From a bacterium (GTDB lineage: Bacteria > Patescibacteriota > Microgenomatia > Levybacterales > UBA12049): a stretch of 9,305 nt of DNA. Positions within the stretch are counted from its first letter, which is position 1. Each line of letters opens with the position of its first letter. The translations under genes and the position numbers were made by a program. The DNA is taken from NCBI GenBank assembly GCA_021820025.1, contig JAKAEF010000033.1:1-9305 (forward strand). Direction: 5' to 3'. Positions 1 to 5,987 of this stretch are shown in pieces. The notes under the pieces are model-generated. The model saw only the letters and a program-made list of their open reading frames with translations. It searched no databases and had not been told where the DNA came from.

Positions 1-947
1 TCCATGCCAATTGCGTTATAAAAAGATTCTTCTGTTTTATAGAGAGTTCGTTTTTCTTGTCCTACTTTTTTAATTCCATATTCAGATAATGACAATCCTT
101 TTTTAAGCGCAATATCCCGCAAATGGACATTATGGTGTTTACTGCCGGTAAAATGCTGCAAAAGTGATCCAAAGGCTTCTGGCGGCTGAGTCATAAGATC
201 TACCTGATGTCCTCCACTGGTTAATATAGATGCAGTATTAGGCCCTTTTTCAATAATTCTTTCTTTGTATGGGTACGAAACGAAATGTTCTATTGCCTTT
301 GCAGGTTCTGTTGTACTTACCGCAATATCCAAATCCCCAACTGTTGCAACCTTTCTTCGCAAGCTCCCCAGTGGATATGCCTCTTTAATACTTGGATCTT
401 TTTTAAAATATTCCAGTAAGTTTTCTGCCAATTCATTGGCAAAGGGTAAAAGCATTCTCGTTGTTTTTCCAGCACCCTTTTTAAACTCATCAAAAGCACG
501 CATTATATCTGACTGAGATTTTTCTCCAAAACCTTCTAAAGGTGCAATTTTACCGCTTTCTGCCAATTTATATAGATCTTCAATCACTGTTTTTGGATTT
601 TTAAGATTAAAGTGTCTAACTAATTTAAATGCTTTTTTGGGGCCAAAAGAGGGAACAGCAAGAAGTGGGAACATGGCCTCCGGTACGTTTTTTAATACCG
701 CATCAAAATGTTTTACATGACCTGTTTTTATAAGTTCTTCTAAATGCTGTTTTATTGAGGCTCCTACACCAGGCAACTCATCGAGCTTATTTTCTTTAAG
801 TAAATCTGCAACTTGGGCTGTTGTGTGTTCAAGAGTATCTGCTGCTTTTTGATAAGCAACTATCTGAAAGTAATGTTTTTTTTCGTTTATTACACTGTAG
901 GCGGCTGCAACATTTCGAAGAAGTTTTGCTATTTCCAGGTTGGTCAT
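1..947 (-). CDS. polX: DNA polymerase X family protein (PolX), N-terminal part
   Basis: Repair-type nucleotidyltransferase of the polymerase beta/X family, expected to fill short gaps in base excision repair. The 315 visible residues carry helix-hairpin-helix DNA-binding elements near 55-65 (LPGVG), 95-105 (VPSFGPKK) and 136-144 (LEGFGEKS). The palm follows, with the GS motif at 194-195 and the metal-binding pair D205 and D207 in VGDLDIAV; the third carboxylate is probably D250 in HQVDLM. The stretch TGSKHHNVHLRDIA (267-280) and the LSEYG that follows (287-291) are typical of bacterial PolX. Members are usually about 570 residues with a C-terminal PHP exonuclease domain, which would lie beyond the left edge, so its presence cannot be judged. 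The ATG at 947 is the first possible start after an in-frame TGA (953-951). The gene is divergent from tRNA-Asp. The family call is firm. Confidence 0.93.
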   Translation of the reverse strand, partial: MTNLEIAKLLRNVAAAYSVINEKKHYFQIVAYQKAADTLEHTTAQVADLLKENKLDELPGVGASIKQHLEELIKTGHVKHFDAVLKNVPEAMFPLLAVPSFGPKKAFKLVRHFNLKNPKTVIEDLYKLAESGKIAPLEGFGEKSQSDIMRAFDEFKKGAGKTTRMLLPFANELAENLLEYFKKDPSIKEAYPLGSLRRKVATVGDLDIAVSTTEPAKAIEHFVSYPYKERIIEKGPNTASILTSGGHQVDLMTQPPEAFGSLLQHFTGSKHHNVHLRDIALKKGLSLSEYGIKKVGQEKRTLYKTEESFYNAIGM

Positions 948-954
948 TATTCAC

Positions 955-983
955 AGAATAACAAAGCATTGCCGCGAATGCAA
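955..983 (-). promoter_or_regulatory. Possible polX promoter
   Basis: Read on the minus strand, TTGCAT (983-978), a 17-base spacer and TATTCT (960-955) precede the polX ATG, with 7 bases between the -10 box and the start. Both boxes match consensus only partly (3/6 and 4/6). Support comes mainly from the correct spacing and from the same -10-to-ATG distance at other genes here. The site interlocks with the opposing tRNA-Asp promoter. Confidence 0.35.
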
Positions 984-997
984 TAATTTGATACAAT
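969..997 (+). promoter_or_regulatory. tRNA-Asp promoter
   Basis: TTGCCG (969-974), a 17-base spacer and TACAAT (992-997) form a sigma-70-type promoter. Transcription would start near 1004, about 18 bases before the mature tRNA-Asp 5' end. The -35 box lies in the spacer of the opposing polX promoter. Confidence 0.55.
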
Positions 998-1004
998 TTT
1001 AAGA

Positions 1005-1023
1005 CCAAAACAGGTTGTTTTGG
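1005..1023 (+). repeat. 8-bp perfect inverted repeat ahead of tRNA-Asp
   Basis: CCAAAACA (1005-1012) and TGTTTTGG (1016-1023) are perfect inverted copies separated by GGT. The right arm ends with the first two bases of the mature tRNA-Asp, and the left arm begins at about the predicted transcription start. The tRNA precursor could therefore fold a small 5' hairpin. No function is established. Confidence 0.5.
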
Positions 1024-1095
1024 GGTGGTAGCTCAGTTGGTTAGAGCGCTTCCCTGTCACGGAAGAGGTCGCGGGTTCGAGCCCCGTTCACCCCG
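1022..1095 (+). tRNA. tRNA-Asp (anticodon GTC)
   Basis: A full cloverleaf folds by eye. The acceptor GGGGTGG pairs with TCACCCC (one G-U pair), the D stem is GCTC/GAGC, and the anticodon stem CTTCC/GGAAG closes the loop CTGTCAC with anticodon GTC. The T stem is GCGGG/CCCGT with loop TTCGAGC. The discriminator base is G1095, as expected for tRNA-Asp. CCA is not encoded (the next bases are CAA), so a CCA-adding enzyme must finish the end. Confidence 0.97.
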
Positions 1096-1145
1096 CAAAT
1101 AGTGTATATTTTCTGCCACTGCCCCATTACCTTGATAGGTTATAG

Positions 1146-1151
1146 TATAAT
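1146..1151 (+). promoter_or_regulatory. Likely -10 box for the LysM protein gene
   Basis: A perfect TATAAT lies 11 bases before the ATG at 1163. Transcription would start near 1158, giving a leader of about 5 bases with no Shine-Dalgarno sequence. No convincing -35 box is seen at 16-18 bases upstream. Confidence 0.45.
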
Positions 1152-1162
1152 AATAGAAGCTT

Positions 1163-1858
1163 ATGCCAAGAAAACGAAAAAAACTAGTTAAATCTGTTAC
1201 TGTCCGAAAACAAACAAGAATGCCAGTAAAGAGAGTTTCACGAAGAATTCGTGTTCAAAAACAAAAAGCAACCGCAGATATAAAATCCAGCAAATGGTTT
1301 AAATGGGGAGAATCTTATACAAGCCTTCTTTTAGGGATCGTAGTAGTGATTATAGGAGTATTATTTATTGCCTCATTAGCAAAACCACATCACACCCAAG
1401 AAGTTACTTCTACAAGTACAACTGCAACTCCAGAGGCACAACAACCAACCTCAGCACCCTCTGAAGAAATGTATCAAGTTACTGCTGGAGATAGTTTATG
1501 GAGTATTTCTGAAAAGGTATATAAATCCGGCTATGACTGGGTTAAAATTGCCCAAGCTAACCATTTGGCAAATCCTGGAAGTATAGATGTTGGCCAAAAG
1601 CTTATTATTCCAACGGTAACTCCTACGGTAACACCAACACCAACGATTGCCGAACTTCCAACTATATCACCTGCACCAGCAGCTAATCCTGAGGCAATCA
1701 CAGGGAAAACCTATACAGTACAAACAGGAGACAATTTATGGGATATTGCTGTAAGAGCATATGCAGATGGATATAAATGGGTAGATATTGCCCATGCGAA
1801 TAATCTTACCAATCCTAGTCTTATTTTCTCCGGAAATACCCTTAATATTCCTCGTTAG
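1163..1858 (+). CDS. Membrane-anchored protein with two LysM domains
   Basis: A 231-residue protein likely to bind peptidoglycan at the outer face of the membrane. Residues 1-35 have 16 Lys/Arg and no acidic residues, so this end should stay in the cytoplasm. One hydrophobic helix follows at about 53-73 (LLLGIVVVIIGVLFIA core). A Ser/Thr/Pro-rich linker leads to LysM 1 at about 104-150 (YQVTAGDSLWSIS to LIIP), a second Thr/Pro linker, and LysM 2 at about 184-230 (YTVQTGDNLWDIA to LNIP). The two LysM units are close relatives (GDxLWxI, Y-x-W-V-x-IA, AN-L-NP), which suggests internal duplication. There is no hydrolase or amidase domain, so it may be a wall-binding tether rather than an enzyme. 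An in-frame TAG at 1154-1156 makes ATG 1163 the earliest start. The domain calls are firm; the cellular role is inferred. Confidence 0.9.
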   Translation: MPRKRKKLVKSVTVRKQTRMPVKRVSRRIRVQKQKATADIKSSKWFKWGESYTSLLLGIVVVIIGVLFIASLAKPHHTQEVTSTSTTATPEAQQPTSAPSEEMYQVTAGDSLWSISEKVYKSGYDWVKIAQANHLANPGSIDVGQKLIIPTVTPTVTPTPTIAELPTISPAPAANPEAITGKTYTVQTGDNLWDIAVRAYADGYKWVDIAHANNLTNPSLIFSGNTLNIPR

Positions 1859-1908
1859 TAATAATTATCACTGATTTTCTCTCTTCTTTTATTCATTCTA
1901 CTTAGTAT

Positions 1909-2379
1909 ATGACTAAGGAAGATTTTTATAACCTGCTTTCAAGTCATAACGTTGCAGTTATTTCCATAATTTCTCCTGAAAATACACCTTATGGGGCATG
2001 CCTTTATTACATTATTGATCATAATCTTAATTTCTTCTTTTTAACAAAATTTAATACAAAAAAAGCAGAGTATCTCCATAAAAATAACAATATTGCGGTC
2101 ACGATTGTAGATCCCATTGCTCATATAACATTTCAAGCACTAGGTGCAGCTGTGACAGTCGATGACCCAGAAATGCATGTATATGTTATGAAACGAATAT
2201 CTGAGCTTGTATCCAAAGACAAAGGGCCAGCACAAACCCCTTCGTCTAAACTGCCCACAGACGGAGCTTTTGTGTTTAAAGTAATTCCAACTTGGTTACG
2301 ATATGGAGATTTTACAAAAACCGATCCTGAAGAGATTTTTACCCAGGTTATCCCAGAACCTACTCAAGAAAAAGTCTAG
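1909..2379 (+). CDS. Pyridoxamine 5'-phosphate oxidase-like flavin split-barrel protein
   Basis: A 156-residue protein resembling the PNPOx-like FMN-binding split-barrel superfamily. Family-like segments are a short N-terminal helix followed by the strand VAVISIISPENTPYGACLYY (about 15-34), then FFFLTKFNTKKAEYLHKN (about 42-59; a Thr-Lys and small/polar pattern typical of the FMN phosphate site), then IAVTIVD and FQALGAAVTVDD. The length suits the small general-stress or flavin-reductase-like members. True PdxH is longer and carries specific substrate-binding residues that I cannot identify, so vitamin B6 synthesis should not be assumed. An in-frame TAG at 1903-1905 fixes the start at ATG 1909. 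A weak -10-like TCTACT lies 6 bases upstream. It follows the LysM gene by 50 bases on the same strand; no functional link is evident. Confidence 0.8.
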   Translation: MTKEDFYNLLSSHNVAVISIISPENTPYGACLYYIIDHNLNFFFLTKFNTKKAEYLHKNNNIAVTIVDPIAHITFQALGAAVTVDDPEMHVYVMKRISELVSKDKGPAQTPSSKLPTDGAFVFKVIPTWLRYGDFTKTDPEEIFTQVIPEPTQEKV

Positions 2380-2380
2380 A

Positions 2381-2409
2381 TTGAGGATTCTTTTAACTTC
2401 AATTATAAT
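2381..2409 (+). promoter_or_regulatory. tRNA-Gly promoter
   Basis: TTGAGG (2381-2386), a 17-base spacer and a perfect TATAAT (2404-2409) end 8 bases before the mature tRNA. It begins 2 bases after the stop codon of the preceding gene, so the tRNA has its own promoter in a 38-base gap. Confidence 0.7.
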
Positions 2410-2417
2410 CATCTCAC

Positions 2418-2489
2418 GCGGGCGTGGTGTATCGGTTACACGTTTCCTTCCCAAGGAAAAGATGGCGGGTTCAATTCCCGTCGCCCGCT
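2418..2489 (+). tRNA. tRNA-Gly (anticodon CCC)
   Basis: The acceptor GCGGGCG pairs perfectly with CGCCCGC (2482-2488). The D stem is GTGT/ACAC. The anticodon stem TTTCC/GGAAA closes the loop TTCCCAA with anticodon CCC, and the T stem is GCGGG/CCCGT with loop TTCAATT. The discriminator is T2489, as usual for bacterial tRNA-Gly. CCA is not encoded. Its last base is also the last base of the stop codon of the convergent dehydrogenase gene. Confidence 0.97.
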
Positions 2490-3502
2490 CACTGAGCAGG
2501 GACAACATTTTTTGGAGTACCTGACAGAAATGAAGTTATATTATCCTCAGTAACCTGGAGAATTTCTAACAAAGACTCTTTGCTATTAAACGCATTATGG
2601 GGAGTAACAATAACTTCTTTTCTATTTAGTAACATATGATTCATAAGCTGGGTCTTTAAATCACAAGTCTGCAAAAATTCTTTTGTTAACAATTCTCTTT
2701 CTTCCCGAATATTACATTCCTCTTCCAACACATCTAATCCAACGCCGACTAAAATTTTTTCCTCAATTCCCTGCAAAATTGCCTCTGTTTCTACAATGCC
2801 ACCTCGTGCTGTATTTATAAGAATTGATCCTTTTTTAAACAAATTAATATTCCCTTTGTTAATCATATGTTTTGTTTCTTCGGTTTCTGGTACATGAATA
2901 CTAACAATATCAGAAGTTTGCAAAAGCTCTGGTAGTTCTAAGAATTTTACTCCCAAAGTTTCTAATGCAGAATCGACATGATGAGAATACGCCACAATCT
3001 GCATCCCAAACCCTTTGGCAATTTGCACCATTGTAGTGCCAATTTTCCCGGTACCAATTATTCCCAAAGTTTTACCATACAATTCAAATCCTGTTAAATT
3101 ATTGGTACTAAAATCGCCTTTTTTCGCTTGTTCTACGGAAGGTAATAAATTTTTAGCTAAGGCAAGAATTAATGCAAACGCGTGTTCTGCAACGGAATGA
3201 GAACCATATGAAGGAACATTACTTACCGTTATTCCTCTTTGCTTACAATATACCAAATCTATATGATCAAATCCGGTAGAACGAGTTGTTATATATTTAA
3301 GATTTGGAAACCGTGACAAAAAATCTGGAGTTAATTGTGAATAAATAAATGTTGAAAGAACCTCTGCAGAAAACATTTCAGGTGGAATTTGATGCATACT
3401 GTCAAATGGATAATTAGCAAAATAAACAGTATGTCCTACCAGAATTTTTAATAAAAATTCTTGTTCCCATTCTTCAACTTCTGAAAAAACAATTGTTGCC
3501 AT
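2489..3502 (-). CDS. D-isomer-specific 2-hydroxyacid dehydrogenase (D-lactate dehydrogenase-like)
   Basis: NAD-dependent oxidoreductase of 337 residues, expected to interconvert a 2-keto acid and a D-2-hydroxy acid, most likely pyruvate and D-lactate. The catalytic-domain signature YITTRSTGFDHIDL lies at 70-83, the Rossmann loop GTGKIG at 150-155, and INTARGGIVE at 229-238 with substrate-binding Arg R233. The acidic LDVLEEE segment at 256-262 holds the catalytic Glu, and TPHNAF at 300-305 holds the catalytic His H302. The TPHNAF form is typical of the D-lactate dehydrogenase branch. No acidic residue follows the second Rossmann strand at the usual place (AYSHH), so cofactor preference is less certain. 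No start codon lies between ATG 3502 and the in-frame stop at 3544-3542. It is downstream of the SemiSWEET gene with a 52-base gap containing its own promoter. Substrate is inferred. Confidence 0.9.
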   Translation of the reverse strand: MATIVFSEVEEWEQEFLLKILVGHTVYFANYPFDSMHQIPPEMFSAEVLSTFIYSQLTPDFLSRFPNLKYITTRSTGFDHIDLVYCKQRGITVSNVPSYGSHSVAEHAFALILALAKNLLPSVEQAKKGDFSTNNLTGFELYGKTLGIIGTGKIGTTMVQIAKGFGMQIVAYSHHVDSALETLGVKFLELPELLQTSDIVSIHVPETEETKHMINKGNINLFKKGSILINTARGGIVETEAILQGIEEKILVGVGLDVLEEECNIREERELLTKEFLQTCDLKTQLMNHMLLNRKEVIVTPHNAFNSKESLLEILQVTEDNITSFLSGTPKNVVPAQ

Positions 3503-3508
3503 ATAGTT

Positions 3509-3537
3509 ACTATACGAAGAAATTAAAAAAGAAGCAA
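3509..3537 (-). promoter_or_regulatory. Promoter of the hydroxyacid dehydrogenase gene
   Basis: On the minus strand, TTGCTT (3537-3532), a 17-base spacer and TATAGT (3514-3509) are followed by 6 bases and the ATG at 3502. Transcription should start at or next to the A of the start codon, which gives a leaderless mRNA. Confidence 0.55.
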
Positions 3538-3554
3538 TTATTTAGATCACACAA

Positions 3555-3806
3555 TTATCCAAATTTAATCTTTAAAACCCAGATATAAAAAACAACTATA
3601 AAAGTGGCAACATTCGCCAAAATAATGACAACATCATTAACATATATTCCATAAATTACCCATAAAAAAATCCCAAGTCCTAATACAGTATACGTTGTGA
3701 GAGAAATATCTTTTGTATGATGTGTTTTCATAATTCTTAAAGCCTGTGGTATTTGGCAAAGAGTGGTAAGTGCAGCAGCAAGATACCCAATAACTTGAAC
3801 TATCAT
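3555..3806 (-). CDS. SemiSWEET (PQ-loop) sugar transporter
   Basis: A small membrane protein of 83 residues with three transmembrane helices, the size and layout of bacterial SemiSWEETs, which dimerise to carry sugars passively across the membrane. The PQ motif is P20-Q21 in LCQIPQALRIMKT, followed by the KDIS turn, then helix 2 (GLGIFLWVIYGI) and helix 3 with N65 (IILANVATF); a conserved Asn here lines the sugar pocket in the family. I chose the ATG at 3806. An in-frame TTG at 3812 would add two residues, but the -10 box at 3818-3813 sits 6 bases before the ATG. It is upstream of the lactate-dehydrogenase-like gene, consistent with sugar uptake feeding fermentation. The substrate cannot be read from sequence. 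Confidence 0.9.
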   Translation of the reverse strand: MIVQVIGYLAAALTTLCQIPQALRIMKTHHTKDISLTTYTVLGLGIFLWVIYGIYVNDVVIILANVATFIVVFYIWVLKIKFG

Positions 3807-3812
3807 GAACAA

Positions 3813-3818
3813 AGTATA
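3813..3818 (-). promoter_or_regulatory. -10 box of the SemiSWEET gene
   Basis: TATACT on the minus strand lies 6 bases before the ATG at 3806 and predicts a leaderless mRNA. No good -35 box is found at 16-18 bases upstream, so this is weaker than its neighbours. Confidence 0.4.
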
Positions 3819-3873
3819 TACGAATTTAAATTCCTTGCATAGCTTGAAATAGTAAAATTTTTGTGTAAATTAT

Positions 3874-3903
3874 TTGATTCTTGTATAAAAAAAGACGTAT
3901 AAT
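3874..3903 (+). promoter_or_regulatory. Promoter of the mraY-ftsA operon
   Basis: TTGATT (3874-3879), an 18-base spacer and a perfect TATAAT (3898-3903) are followed by 6 bases and the mraY ATG, so the operon mRNA should begin at or beside the start codon. A second possible promoter lies just upstream: TTGTGT (3861-3866), a 17-base spacer and TATAAA (3884-3889). This is the only good promoter I see for the operon. Confidence 0.65.
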
Positions 3904-3909
3904 GCTCCC

Positions 3910-4923
3910 ATGGTACAACTTTTGGGGCTTACAATCCTCTCTTCGTTTATTACTGCCATTCTTTTAGTTCCTTTTATCGACTTTTTATACAAAATTAAAG
4001 CACAACGTCAAAACCAACATACAAGAGACCCGTTTAATAAAAGAACACCAATTTTTGACAAATTTAATGCCTGGAAAGTAGGAACCCCAATTGGAGGAGG
4101 ACTGTTAGTTATTGTTGTCGTAACTATTCTTACGCTTTGGGCATATGGATTATTTAGAACAACTATAAACCCATGGGCAATTTTTGTGTTGCTTTTCTCT
4201 TTTGTGGGATTTGGCCTTTTAGGTTTATATGACGATATGAAAAAAATTGAACCTTCTAGTGCTAAAAATCCTTTTTTCGGCCTTCGACTGAGACATAAAT
4301 TTATAATCCAATGGATTCTGGCGTTTATTATTGCAACAGTATTTTACACGCAACTAGGATATCATTTTCTCTTTATTCGTGGAATTGGGATAACAGCATT
4401 AGGTTTTTTATTTATTCCTTTTGCTGCTTTTGTTATTGTCTCGTTTGCAAATGCAGCAAATATTGCAGATGGTTTAGATGGTTTGGCTTCCGGACTTTTC
4501 TTAATTTGTTTGGCAGCATTTTTGGCAATTACAGCCCAACAAATTGATCAATCTCTTGGAATTTTTGTGGCCATTCTCATGGGCTCTGTTGCTTCATTTC
4601 TTTACTTTAATATTTACAAAGCAAGAATTTGGTTAGGCGATGTTGGCTCTATGTCTTTAGGAGCTGTTTTAGCAGTTATTGGTCTGTTAACGGCAAAAAT
4701 TCTTGCATTAGCCGTTATTGGGGGAGTATTTGTTTTGGAAATCGGTTCTTCATTGTTACAAATGCTTTGGAAAAAATTCTTTCACAGAAAATTATTCCCT
4801 GCTTCTCCACTGCATTTATTGCTACAATATAAGGGCTGGGACGAGCCAAAAATTGTCATGAGAGCCTGGTTAATAGGCTTCTTCTTTGCAATTATTGGTT
4901 TGTATCTTGCTCTTATTAAATGA
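3910..4923 (+). CDS. mraY: Phospho-N-acetylmuramoyl-pentapeptide transferase
   Basis: Integral membrane enzyme that transfers phospho-MurNAc-pentapeptide to undecaprenyl phosphate, making lipid I. The 337 residues have about ten hydrophobic helices. Signatures are GTPIGGG (58-64), the Mg-associated DD pair D108-D109 followed by MKK, NAANIADGLDG at 181-191 (D187 and D190), and WLGDVGSMSLG at 241-251 with D244. The cytoplasmic loop before the last helix, SPLHLLLQYKGWDEPKIV (299-316), matches the family site normally reading PIHHHFELKGW, but only the first of three histidines (H302) remains. The N-terminal cytoplasmic segment (about 30-57) is longer than in model enzymes. An in-frame TAA at 3886-3888 with no intervening start codon fixes ATG 3910. 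The gene overlaps ftsW by 4 bases (ATGA). WecA-like transferases are the alternative, but the operon supports MraY. Confidence 0.94.
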   Translation: MVQLLGLTILSSFITAILLVPFIDFLYKIKAQRQNQHTRDPFNKRTPIFDKFNAWKVGTPIGGGLLVIVVVTILTLWAYGLFRTTINPWAIFVLLFSFVGFGLLGLYDDMKKIEPSSAKNPFFGLRLRHKFIIQWILAFIIATVFYTQLGYHFLFIRGIGITALGFLFIPFAAFVIVSFANAANIADGLDGLASGLFLICLAAFLAITAQQIDQSLGIFVAILMGSVASFLYFNIYKARIWLGDVGSMSLGAVLAVIGLLTAKILALAVIGGVFVLEIGSSLLQMLWKKFFHRKLFPASPLHLLLQYKGWDEPKIVMRAWLIGFFFAIIGLYLALIK

Positions 4924-5987
4924 AAAAATTAGATCTCTTACTGCTTCTTGGAGTTGTCCTCTTAACATTATTCGGATTTTTTATGATTTATGATGCCTCA
5001 AGCTTTATTGCCTTTAGAGATTTTCATAACAAATATTATTACATTCAAGAACAATCTATCTGGATGGTTTTAGGATTTATTGGTATGGGATTTTTTGCAG
5101 TGTTTGACTATAAAAAGCTATATAATCTTGCCTTACCACTTTTGATTTTAACTATTTTTTTGCTCCTGGCAGTATTTGTGCCAGGACTTGGTGTATCGGT
5201 ACTGGGAGCTCACCGATGGATAAATTTACGCTTTACTGTTTTACAACCAGCGGAGTTTGTAAAACTTTCTTTGGCAATTTATTTAGCTGCATGGTTTTCT
5301 AACAAAGAAAAAGGTCGTTTTATGTCTTTTTTACTTCTTTTAGGTCTAGTTATTTTTTTAGTCATGGCAGAACCAGACATGGGAACGGCAATTATTATTC
5401 TCTCTGAGGCATTAATTTTATTCTTTTTATCTGGAGGGAATTTACTTTATTTTGGACTTTTAGCTCCTGTTTTGGGCATTTTAGGATACATTTTAATTTT
5501 AATTGAGCCATATAGGGCAAAACGTCTTGAAACTTTTTTTAATCCTAATAGTGCTGTAAGCGGAGCTTCATATCATGTTAGACAGATTCTTATTGCCTTA
5601 GGCTCTGGAGGCTTAACAGGAGTTGGCATTGGGAATTCTTTACAAAAATATGCGTATTTACCCGAAAATGCAACAGATTCCATTTTTGCCATTATTGCCG
5701 AAGAATTTGGATTTATTGGCTCAACAATATTAATTTTAGCGTTTATTTTTGTTTTAGGACGAGGACTTTTTATAGCAGTTAGGGCAAAAGATACCTTTGG
5801 CAAATTATTAGCAGGAGGAATTGTTGCTTTTTTGGCAATGCAAACAATTATTAATCTAGGTGCACAAACTGCCCTTTTCCCCTTAACCGGAGTTCCACTA
5901 CCGTTTATTTCATATGGAGGATCTGCATTAGTTGTAGATTTATGTTCAATTGGTATATTATTAAACATTAGAAAACAAAGTATATGA
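4920..5987 (+). CDS. ftsW: Peptidoglycan polymerase FtsW (SEDS family)
   Basis: SEDS-family glycosyltransferase that polymerises lipid II into glycan strands, usually with a class B penicillin-binding protein. The 355 residues are mostly hydrophobic helices. Family motifs are QPAEFVKLS (109-117), EPDMGTA (151-157), YHVRQILIALGSGGLTGVG (218-236), ENATDSIFAIIAEEFG (249-264) with the presumed catalytic Asp D253, and PLTGVPLPFISYGGSAL (321-337). RodA is the close paralogue. I favour FtsW because the gene sits between mraY and murG, but sequence alone does not settle it. The canonical EAHTD is ENATD here. The start overlaps the mraY stop (ATGA) without a Shine-Dalgarno sequence, which suggests translational coupling. 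No partner transpeptidase gene is in the window. Confidence 0.92.
   Translation: MKKLDLLLLLGVVLLTLFGFFMIYDASSFIAFRDFHNKYYYIQEQSIWMVLGFIGMGFFAVFDYKKLYNLALPLLILTIFLLLAVFVPGLGVSVLGAHRWINLRFTVLQPAEFVKLSLAIYLAAWFSNKEKGRFMSFLLLLGLVIFLVMAEPDMGTAIIILSEALILFFLSGGNLLYFGLLAPVLGILGYILILIEPYRAKRLETFFNPNSAVSGASYHVRQILIALGSGGLTGVGIGNSLQKYAYLPENATDSIFAIIAEEFGFIGSTILILAFIFVLGRGLFIAVRAKDTFGKLLAGGIVAFLAMQTIINLGAQTALFPLTGVPLPFISYGGSALVVDLCSIGILLNIRKQSI

Noticed and set aside
265..516. Open frame on the plus strand opposite polX
   Set aside because: It lies antisense to well-conserved PolX palm sequence and resembles no known protein.
2303..2524. Plus- and minus-strand open frames around tRNA-Gly
   Set aside because: They span the tRNA and its promoter and overlap the PNPOx-like gene. 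They are chance frames, including the common tRNA-derived ATGIEPA pattern.
3807..3812. TTG start for SemiSWEET at 3812
   Set aside because: It adds only two residues; the ATG at 3806 is the stronger codon and has the same 6-base spacing to a -10 box as neighbouring genes.
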